A stretch of 64,000 nucleotides of DNA from Serpula lacrymans var. lacrymans S7.9 (taxonomy: Eukaryota; Basidiomycota; Agaricomycetes; Boletales; Serpulaceae). Position numbers and translations under genes: made by a program. The DNA lies in contig NW_006763306.1 of the NCBI RefSeq assembly GCF_000218685.1, positions 244,835-308,834 of the forward strand, in the 5' to 3' direction. Below, piece after piece: positions 38,658 through 46,799 of this stretch (its first letter is position 1; every line of letters begins with the position of its first letter). The notes beneath the pieces are model-generated. The model had not been told where the DNA came from and made no database searches. It saw only the letters and a list, made by a program, of their open reading frames with translations.

Positions 38658-39773
38658 AAAACCCTCAAGGAGTTTTTCCCTTTCCTCTTTCGTCATCTTT
38701 TCTAAGAACTCTCGGACATTAAATTGTGGCTTCCTTTTTTGTGCGTCTTTGCACTCGAAGCTTCTATGTCCCTTTTCTCCGCATCGGTAGCATCGTCCCT
38801 CCGTGCGGAACTTTGCTTTGTCTACCTCCATTCTTTCTCCGCTACCGGTATAGGTATATCCGGTTCCGTCTTTCTTCTTCTCTCCTTCTTTCTTTTGTTC
38901 CGAATAGGGTTTCTTCCCAGTATCGGAACCTTTCTTCTCTTTTTCTCTCTCTCTCCAAATATAGTCTATTCTGATGAGTTCCCTTTTCCACTCTTGGTAA
39001 TCTCTTGGAATGTGCCCGCCGTAGATCACCCTATCCACTAGCGGCTTGTTCATATTCCTTCTAAGTAGAGATACTAGGAACTCTTCATTTATTCTATTTG
39101 TGTATCCCGCCCATCTTTTCTTCTCCTCAAACCTTTCAAAGAAGGCTTGGGCGGTTTCATTGCCCTGTCTCAGGGTCAATATTTCGTTCTTGGCAGTTTC
39201 TTTTTCCAAACTGTCCTTGAACCTTTCTTCCATTTTGTCCGCAAAATACGGCCAACTTCCGTATGTGTTTGTAATATCGAGCCCCAGCTGTTGGGCGTCG
39301 ACTCGGTTCTCTAGCCAATCGGTCCGGAAGGCCGCGGCTTCTCCTTCTTTCATAAAAGATAGCACAAAGCTTATCTTTTTTCGGTCATCTTTGAAATATA
39401 CGGCATCGTCTTCTAAATGTAGTAATAAGGACTCTCTAAAGGCCCTATACTTTTTCTTATCTCCGGAGAAGTTCTCGGGTTTCTCCAGTGCCGTTCTACT
39501 TCTTTCCACCTTTTCTGGAGGCGGCGGTATCTGTTTCTTTAATTTTCTTTGCAAGACGCTCACTTCTTCGAGTGCTTCGTCTAGCTGCGATTGGTAATGT
39601 AGTTGTGTTTGTCTTATCGCCTTTTCTATTTCTTGTTTTACGTATGCTTCCAATCGTGCTTCTTTCGGGGGGGGAGTGTCTATTCTGGGTAATGCGTCCA
39701 TCATTTCCCTGGTAAATGCGCTGTCCGTGCTGTTGGATGGCTCGGGCAGATCACGATATTCTAGGTTGGACAT
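38655..39773 (-). CDS. gag: gypsy Gag
   Basis: A structural protein of 372 residues starting MSNLEYRDLPEPSNSTDSAF. The Retrotrans_gag-type helical core includes RFKDSLEKETAKNEILTLRQ and AQAFFERFEEKKRWAG. A CCHC zinc knuckle, CYRCGEKGHRSFEC (C-X2-C-X4-H-X4-C), lies near residue 335. It ends LLEGF-TAA at 38655. The last codons form a G-GGT-TTT slippery heptamer immediately before the stop, which places pol in the -1 frame. The ORF is intact. Confidence 0.95.
   Translation of the reverse strand: MSNLEYRDLPEPSNSTDSAFTREMMDALPRIDTPPPKEARLEAYVKQEIEKAIRQTQLHYQSQLDEALEEVSVLQRKLKKQIPPPPEKVERSRTALEKPENFSGDKKKYRAFRESLLLHLEDDAVYFKDDRKKISFVLSFMKEGEAAAFRTDWLENRVDAQQLGLDITNTYGSWPYFADKMEERFKDSLEKETAKNEILTLRQGNETAQAFFERFEEKKRWAGYTNRINEEFLVSLLRRNMNKPLVDRVIYGGHIPRDYQEWKRELIRIDYIWREREKEKKGSDTGKKPYSEQKKEGEKKKDGTGYTYTGSGERMEVDKAKFRTEGRCYRCGEKGHRSFECKDAQKRKPQFNVREFLEKMTKEEREKLLEGF
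38658..38664 (-). promoter_or_regulatory. -1 ribosomal frameshift site G-GGT-TTT at the gag stop
   Basis: The sense sequence GAG-GGT-TTT-TAA contains a perfect X-XXY-YYZ heptamer. A -1 slip gives TTT then TTA-AAG-AGG..., which is open for 16 codons into the long pol ORF with no stop. No separate ATG for pol is seen: the first annotated-looking Met at 38610 is a TTG codon. Confidence 0.75.
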
Positions 39774-39933
39774 TGAACGTGAGTTGGGGAGGAGGGGGAG
39801 TTTCGGATTTGATTAAAGGGGATGGGATTCTGATGGGTTCTATTTCTGGTAAAGGGAATTGCCCTTTGAATACGTAATCTTGAGAGTAAATGTGTTGCTC
39901 TCCGATCCAAATGTAAAAATCTCTACTAAGCAT
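39751..39933 (-). CDS. short upstream ORF of the gypsy leader
   Basis: A 60-codon ORF (MLSRDFYIWIGEQHIYSQDY...) overlaps the gag start by about 20 nt in another frame. Its segment YVFKGQFPLPE resembles FYFKGSLYVPP in the gypsy relic at about 43860-43900, hinting at conservation. It could be an upstream leader peptide or an extended Gag N-terminus reached by frameshift. Function is unknown. Confidence 0.4.
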   Translation of the reverse strand: MLSRDFYIWIGEQHIYSQDYVFKGQFPLPEIEPIRIPSPLIKSETPPPPQLTFNVQPRIS

Positions 39934-40499
39934 AGAAAGGAGTTCACCAGTGATAAGCTGGATTGATACACCACTTTCTAAGATCCTAGTAGTCTATCTA
40001 TTCTCTTTTGAGTCAAAGTGGTCCTCTTCAGCCCACTACTGACTATGTATGGTAACTATTTTTGTATTTTACGAATTTTATGTAAAAAGTATAGTGATAA
40101 ATTGGGGTCCGAACGGTTGTCCCAATGTGACCAGCTTATTAAGCTTTCAGTCCTTCTCCCGACTGGCGGACGCAAATGCGCGGCCTGGTCAGAGGAAATC
40201 AAAAATGAAACTAGGTGAAACCGAGAAAATCCCAATGGTTCCACACCAAAGAGATTATAGTGATATAAATGTATTTATAGGGGGATGGTTACAAAGGAGT
40301 CTTGGGATGAGGAAGGTGATACGTTGGCGGGAAAGAAAGATAAGATGGTGTTGGGGCGAGCGGGGATGTGATGGAGTGGAAGAGTAGTGGTGGTTTGGGT
40401 TGAGTGTTTGAGTAGGGTTAGGATGAGTAAGATGATGATGATGGTGATGATGATGGTGGTTAGGATTGTTGCTGTTATATTCATAAACGGTACTTGTGG

Positions 40500-40511
40500 C
40501 AGTTGTTGATT
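40500..40511 (-). other. gypsy primer-binding site, self-priming type
   Basis: In sense orientation AATCAACAACTG lies one nucleotide after the 5' LTR. It is the exact reverse complement of CAGTTGTTGATT at 40600-40611 in the LTR's R region. This is the arrangement of Tf1/sushi elements, where the mRNA 5' end folds back to prime reverse transcription. I did not recognise any tRNA 3' end match. Confidence 0.72.
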
Positions 40512-40512
40512 G

Positions 40513-40862
40513 TGTAAAACCTCTATCCCCTATACCGAGTTAACGGAGGGATAAAAGCTCAAATCAAACAAGTAGCGTTTCAAGTAGCGATTGAGAATTA
40601 ATCAACAACTGAGGAAAATATGTACATGATGGTCTACTATATATGTTTCTGAAAGTCAGCCATGAGGCGCTGACTGATGTTCTTTGTAATGATTCTAGAC
40701 TTATGTCACGTGATGGTCACGTGATCTGATATAACTACGTATTTATGTTATCCGCGCTAAAGCAGCAGCTTAACATATCTTATCTGTCATGTGATCAGAT
40801 ATCGAAGAAAATGAAAAAGGAAATTAGCGCTCAAACTAGCGCTTCTGGTTCAAGTCGTGACA
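40513..40862 (-). repeat. gypsy 5' LTR
   Basis: A 350-bp LTR identical to the 3' copy apart from one TA repeat unit (TATATATAT against TATATAT). In sense orientation a TATATAG box (40643-40637) lies about 32 nt upstream of CAGTTGTTGATT (40611-40600), the proposed transcript start and self-primer. Confidence 0.96.
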
Positions 40863-40867
40863 TCCCA
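40863..40867. repeat. gypsy target-site duplication, right copy (TCCCA)
   Basis: Matches TCCCA at 34077-34081 on the other side of the element. Confidence 0.93.
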
Positions 40868-43457
40868 TTGTGTGTTGTGATATTGACAACCATTTCTGAA
40901 AGGTCACTCAGAGCTTTCTGGGAAAATGTGGCTGAAGGGTTCTCACAAGGTTTGACAGTATCATATCCATGCCACAGGCTATGGTTCCCGGACCTCCAAA
41001 CAGTCAGAAACCCCCAAGTCCAAACTCCCGAATCTTTGGTACTCTTGGAATTATGATCCTCATGCCCTGCCATTTGGCATAGCCTTGTACCTCACCTCCC
41101 TGAAATAATTATGAACTATAGAAATAAAGGAAACTACTATGTGTTACAATACACAATTTTTGGACTCTTAACTCTCAGTCTCCGCTCCAACCTTCTTTCT
41201 CTTTTGTGCCATGCAGCTCTTTCCTTTTATTTCAAACTCCATGTAGCCTTTCACTTTCTCACGCTGCACTGCCTCCTTTTATTTATAGTCACAACTCTCT
41301 CACGTGGTGGGGCTGGTCACAAGGGCTGTGCCCTATGACATCATCAGCCACCACCCCATGTTCCTGGACCCAACAGTCCAGGTTTCTATCTTGATAATGA
41401 AATCAGTAAATGTCCCGGAACTTTTAGTTGTTGACTGTACATGATGACATAAAATTGAACTTTTGGGGTGCATCTATGTTAGTAGAATATTATGGCAGGC
41501 TGTTAGGAAATCGGTCAGAGTCTGTCCTTGTTAGAGACAAGGAAGAGTGGATGCTTTTCATATCAAAAATAAATAATAAATAAATAAAAATCATATGTGT
41601 ACCCCTTCTTGTCTGGGTTGGTCTTTCTTTTGCTTCTTGATTGTTGAGTGCAGAGTGAACCATCTTTTAGATTATTTCCTGACAGAACATGACCACTACA
41701 TTACAGGCAGAGCAGATGTAATGGATACCTATCAGAATAATCAATGCCACAGCCATGGTATGACTGGTGCTGACACTTGTCTTCCCACTGACATCATAAA
41801 AGTTTCAGAAAGCCGACATTGTTAAACAAGTGTGGTGGCAACTGGTAGCACGTGGCAGATCAATATTGCGTTGTCATGCACCACAATTGATTGGTAGCAT
41901 GGACAGGTGTTAATAATAAAGTGAATATTCAAAAGACTTGCCTTTACACCACACAGGCACAGTGCCATGTGGAATAGTAATTAATATTGCCCTTTTTGAA
42001 CTTGTGGCTGATCAGCACCACCTCTTTTAGACAATCAAGTTGTGCTCACCTTTGCTTTCCATTCGGTACTTTCCGCATTTTGGCATTTTGGCAAATTTTT
42101 GCATTGCCACTGGCTATACATTGCATTGCGCCCTTGCTTTTGTTGTTTCCTTCACTTCCCTTCCTTTGCCTAGGTCCCTTACTCTCTTTTTTATTCTCAC
42201 CCAACGGTCACTTCTGGATCCCTATTCTAGTCCATTTTCTCGTCACCTCCACCCTCCTCCTCCCCGTTTTCTTTGCTCCCCCACCATACCTGATGTCACT
42301 ACTTTTTATCCACTTCCATCGCCAATCTGTTGACAACCACGTGCTACTGCTGATATCAGCAAAGCCCTGGCGGCCGGTCCAAATAGGGCAACAGGTCCAT
42401 CTTCATGATGTCAATCTTCTATTGTATACTATCAAATCATCGGTCGCTCGTCTCGCCTGGTTGGAGTGTGGGTGGGTAGTTTTTGAGCTGGAGAAGGTTC
42501 ATCCCCTTGCGTCGCCTATGTACAATGCTGTCCCATTCACTTGGATACACTTATCTTTTGTCCATTGTCTTCGCTACAGCTATGCCTACCACACACTGCC
42601 TGGGACTCACTTGTTCCAAATTGGAACTACTCCCCTCCCTTCCTCGTTTGACCAGGTGGTCCAATACAACCAGTCCATTGGTAAGGCCATGGAACCGTTG
42701 GATCTGGACTAGGTGGTGGACCGGTGGCTGCATTTTCTTTTTTTTCAGCAGAACATTCATTTACAGTGCAATTATTTTTGATTTTGGAATCATTTTGATG
42801 GACATATATTTTTTTTAGAATGCCTGACTGACAATAAAGGAACTGTGTTGATACTGATATTGTTTTGCCTTGCCCTTTTTTTTTACTGCATCTTCCCATG
42901 ACATCATGATTTTCTTGCTCTCTTTCTGCTACTGAACTTTATTTTATGGCTGTACAAACTGTGACATTAACTTACACAGCATTCATTGTTCTATCTCTTT
43001 TTTTCCCTTATTTTGACAATCTTATCCTGTACTACCTATGCAGGATTTGTCAGCGTACATTCCTTTCTTCATGTTCTTTCTCATTCTTTTTGCACAGCTA
43101 TACTGTGCATAGCCTACCTTTCTTTTACTATATAAACCCCTGTATTTTACCTTGTAAAATAACAAGAACTCGAATCCAGACTTCTTCTCTAAATCTCAAG
43201 TTCACTACTCACTGCTACTTGTGATCCAGTGTGGTCACAATACTTTCCACTGCTACCACTGTTATCTGCTGTCATTGTCACTCCCCACTTTTGAAATCAT
43301 TATCATCCCTTTTGATTAGAGTCCTTCTGAACACTACAGTTTGTGCGTCAGGAGCCTGCTATCACTGGGAACCTCGTCACCTCTTCATCTTTGTCGTTCT
43401 CAAACCTACCTTGTGCTACGATTAGCAAGGTAGTGCTTGTCTATACTCGCCACAAAG
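40868..43457. other. gene-poor AT-rich region
   Basis: About 2.6 kb without a supported gene. A long open stretch at 41987-42712 begins at a TTG and reads as a hydrophobic, low-complexity product without family marks. Pyrimidine-rich stretches and T-runs (for example 42730-42745, 42878-42888) suggest decayed repeats. Confidence 0.5.
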
Positions 43458-43970
43458 TGTCACGATCCCTTACTTCTAAAACCCCTATCTCTGCCGATAA
43501 TGGATCCATCATATCTTTTATCTCTCCAAATCTTATCTAATCATATTCACGTGACCAATCACATGACCTATGATGTAGTCAGTTACAAAGACAATTACAA
43601 AATGCCTCATGCCTTACGCATGATGGTCAGTCAGCACCTCATTGCTAACACATGTTCTGTAGTATATATACCAGCTACCTCCTGTACATATCCCCCAGCT
43701 GTTGATTAAATCTTTATTCACTGTGAAAGACCTTGCTTGCGATCAGAACCTCTAACTCTCTATTTATTCGGCAAAAGAGTTGGATCTTCACACAAAGCCC
43801 CTATCTTCTATATTCCAACTATTCCTCCTCCTCAAAAACCCACACCCATACATCCCTGGGTTTTACTTTAAAGGATCATTATATGTACCACCCCACGAAC
43901 AACCAGACAACTCCACTGTTCTAGGAGGCAAAGCCCATACACAAGTTCCGTGGAATCTGGGAGGATTGTT
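43458..43970 (+). mobile_element. gypsy-like LTR and leader relic
   Basis: Sequence begins TGTCACGATCCC, similar to the intact gypsy LTR start TGTCACGACTTG, and has CACGTGACC and CACATGACC motifs, a TATATATA box at about 43664, and a likely LTR end TCTTCA/CACA near 43793 (about 336 bp). The following about 150 bp can encode FYFKGSLYVPP, resembling the upstream ORF of the intact gypsy. No second LTR is seen, so this is a truncated relic. Confidence 0.5.
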
Positions 43971-44521
43971 TGTTTGTTTGTTTTTGTGTGTGGTTTTCTA
44001 ACAACAATTCTCATCATTGACACCGGTGGAAAGGCAATAATAGTCTTTTTGAGGTATAGTGAGGTAGTCTTCCAAAGGGTCTCTGGAAGAGGATTCAAAG
44101 GTAGTAAGTTTAATATTCTGTCAGGCAATTTAATGTCTGGCCAAGTCCTTGATGAAAGGCGGTGGATCAGAGTATGAAAGCTGAAGAGTATCTGTATAAG
44201 CGCAAATCCAAACTAATATTGAACTAAAGAATAATACATAGAATATATACTCTTTATATACTGAATAGTAGTGGTCAGGCCAGAAAGAGAGAAAGGTCCA
44301 AGAGTGGCCTGACTAAATGGTTAACCAATAAGAAAAAAGGGAAGTGGTCCAATCTATCATATTTACTAATTGTATGAGAGAGAGAGCCTTGGTAAAAGAT
44401 GTACAGTTGGCTGTATCAGTAAGCCCATGAGAAGGCACTGATTCATAGCTTACCTTGCTTATCAATATTCCTCTGAAGTATTCCCAGACATAGCATTGGA
44501 TCATTGCTATGTCATCTGGAT
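43971..44521. other. gene-free segment
   Basis: It contains a TTTG repeat (about 43966-43990) and an 8-bp hairpin GTCAGGCC/GGCCTGAC around 44275-44312. No gene is seen. Confidence 0.45.
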
Positions 44522-44910
44522 ATCTTCTCGAGGGTCTATAACCGTTCTCCTTTGTTGTAAGTACAATAGGATGTGAGTATGAATGGAAAATAAGAAGAAA
44601 AAGGATAAGAGTAATAGAATGCTCTAGTCCAAGAGCGAGAGGAGTGACAGGGAATGTATTGGATAACCATCATGATGGAATATGATGAGAAAAATCAATT
44701 CCTCACATCTTCTTGAGGGTCTATAATGGTTCTCCTTTGTTGTAAGTACAATAGAATGTGAGTATAAAGGGAAAATAAGAAGAAGAAGAAAGATAGAAGT
44801 GTCAAAGTACCGGCTATGATCTCTAGTCCAAGGGCAAGAGGAGTGACGGGGAACGAGTTGGATAACCACAACATGATGGGAATGCAATGAGAAAAATTGA
44901 TTCCTCACAC
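44522..44910. repeat. two-unit tandem repeat, about 185 bp per unit
   Basis: A block starting ATCTTCTCGAGGGTCTATAA at 44522 recurs at 44707 as ATCTTCTTGAGGGTCTATAA. Both units continue through TTCTCCTTTGTTGTAAGTAC, a purine-rich stretch, and GAGGAGTGAC...TTGGATAACCA, diverging by scattered substitutions and small indels. Origin is unknown. Confidence 0.85.
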
Positions 44911-45606
44911 TAATCACTTCCCAACAATGTTGCACACTCATCAGAGATGTCTTCATAACTTAATCAGGTCACCACAGCAAGGAACCTCCCGCACTTTCAG
45001 GTCATAGCCTTTGAATTGGAGTTACCCTTGAGTATTTGTTGCATGGCGTCCCATTTGAAGTAATGAAATCCAAAGGTTGTTGGAAAAGTAATGCTTTCTT
45101 GACATACCTCCGTTGTCATGCACAGATTCTGGCTCCCTACATCCAAGACAAGCCAGCAATACACACTACTTTCATACATTTTACAGCACAAGAGACTTCA
45201 TCATCAGTTGCATGTCCTACATTGATGTGAGCACTCAATTTCCAAGCCTCCTAGATCCAGGGAGTTGCTTCACATTTGCATTGTCTCTCCTACTAGCCCA
45301 CCATGGGTGCAGCTCACTCACTCCCTTTCTCTTAGATCAGCTTCAACTTCTGCTTGGGGAGGTCCACCTTTGGTGGTCACCCATTCCTTTCCACTGCATT
45401 GTGTTGTATTTGCATACAATAAATGTTTGTTTCATCACATAACTTCAGATATTAAAATACATATTTTACTCTGCACTACTCCTTCAAGTGTAAGAGCAAA
45501 GATTGTGGCAAAGATGACAAAAATTCAAGTTGATGATCTGCCTTGTTGTGCCAGTGGTCACAGGCCAAGCCATGTCATGTGATGATGTTGGTTATGGATG
45601 AGGCCC
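44911..45606. other. gene-free segment
   Basis: Short reading frames only; no motif recognised. Confidence 0.45.
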
Positions 45607-45609
45607 TAT

Positions 45610-45746
45610 CACGTGGGGATCAACTTATATGAGCCCAGCTTATATGCTGAAGATATTGGATATCTGTGTTCTGATTGGCTGAAAAAAGCTAAAATTTATT
45701 ATTTTCAGCATATAAGCTGGGCTCATATAAGTCAATCCCCACAGTG
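45610..45746. mobile_element. MITE with long terminal inverted repeats
   Basis: A 137-bp element whose ends are near-perfect inverted repeats of about 44 bp (left 45610-45653, right 45705-45746; shared core TATATGAGCCCAGCTTATAT), differing by one indel and a few substitutions. It is flanked by TAT at 45607-45609 and 45747-45749, a likely 3-bp target duplication. There is no coding capacity. Superfamily is uncertain; a 3-bp duplication would fit PIF/Harbinger. Confidence 0.78.
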
Positions 45747-45934
45747 TATCTTACTTAATTACCTTGCTTGCAAGGTCATATGCCATGTCACTCAAGCCAC
45801 AATTCTGTCAAATTTAACATATGCAAACAAAACATTGGAACATTCCGTGTGTCTCAATCTCCGAATGGTTGGAAAAGTCTCTTTTTGCTGGTCTATTGTA
45901 GTTGGAACTTCTTGTACAATAAACTACAGGTGAA

Positions 45935-46250
45935 TTATGCTCTTGTCAGATTATAGTGTCCCTGCCTATATTGTATTTTGGTATTCGTGTTTAACTCTTC
46001 TAATCTTGAGTCATCCAGCTTCAGATCCTCTGATGGGTGTACTGTGACAAGTTTTTCATCAAAATCCCTGAGCAGCCGAATCGAACCCTTTTTGCAACTT
46101 CTGGACAACACTACATATGCTCTGAACTTTGAAACCTGAAACGGCGGTGTCTTACCTATTTCAACGATAACTGTTTCCAAAGTCTGGCCTTAGGATTTGA
46201 AGTCGGTAAAAGCTGTTGCAGGAGTAATTGTATCACTAAGTACATCGCAA
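45935..46250 (-). pseudogene. PIF1-like helicase C-terminal fragment
   Basis: On the minus strand, conserved helicase motifs near the C-terminus are recognisable: ITPATAFTDFKS-stop-GQTLETVIVEIG, then FRAYVVLSRSCKKGSIRLLRDFDEKL and VTVHPSEDLKLDDSRLEELN. The in-frame TAA replaces a Gln in KSQGQT. Such helicases occur as host PIF1 genes and as Helitron RepHel parts; only the end is left here, with no Rep domain seen, so origin is undecided. Confidence 0.7.
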
Positions 46251-46799
46251 AAGAGGAGACAAAAGAGGAGTAGGCATACTGTGTTATGTAAGCAAGCAAG
46301 GTCAGAGTCGGCGCCTTGCGACGACCCCTAGTGTACAATACCTGAAATGCGTGTGATGGTGTGACATAGCGTGAGAAATATCGAGCACGTCGGCTTTGGC
46401 TGCCGAACGGGCCTCGCTAAGTAAAAGTTAATAAACACTGTTGAGTGAATTTTCAAAGGCTCTTGCTTCACTGACTACTGAGTTATTCAGCTCACAAAAA
46501 TGAACGCAATAGATGAGTCCAACCATAGTAAGAGATCCTTTAGGAGCTCCATAAGGGCGTGATGTTCCTCCAAGGAACTTTGAGGACCACTCTAATATAT
46601 CTATGCCTCAGAGCTTGCGTTGCACTCGGAGAATGTACCGCTGACACCCACAATTTGCACAGGTGAGTGGAAGGTCATTGTGGCCATGCTACCCGATCGG
46701 TATTGCAAGCGCTACATAAATCACGGACTCATCTCGTATCAAAGAAATAAACCTTACAAAACTCACATACAAACACCGCCATAAGAGACGTGCCTGGAT
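46251..46799. other. gene-free segment
   Basis: It lies between the helicase relic and the right arm of the inverted duplication; no feature recognised. Confidence 0.45.

Larger units (their letters stand above)
34082..40862 (-). mobile_element. Ty3/gypsy chromovirus, complete and recent
   Basis: A 6.8-kb element read on the minus strand: 5' LTR 40513-40862, leader, gag 38655-39773, pol 34402-38657 and 3' LTR 34082-34433. The LTRs differ only by one TA dinucleotide, the TSD is perfect, and both ORFs are uninterrupted, so insertion is recent and the copy may be active. A C-terminal chromodomain places it among chromoviruses. Coding order is gag, protease, RT, RNase H, integrase, chromodomain. 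It lies between the K+ channel gene and a gene-poor repeat region. Confidence 0.97.

Noticed and set aside
40421..40460. GATGAT-type repeat in the gypsy leader as a CRISPR-like or satellite array
   Set aside because: It is a short imperfect trinucleotide run within the retrotransposon leader; CRISPR arrays are not expected in nuclear fungal DNA.
41987..42712. 241-codon open frame with many hydrophobic residues
   Set aside because: Starts at TTG; composition follows pyrimidine-rich low-complexity DNA, and no membrane-protein family pattern is visible.
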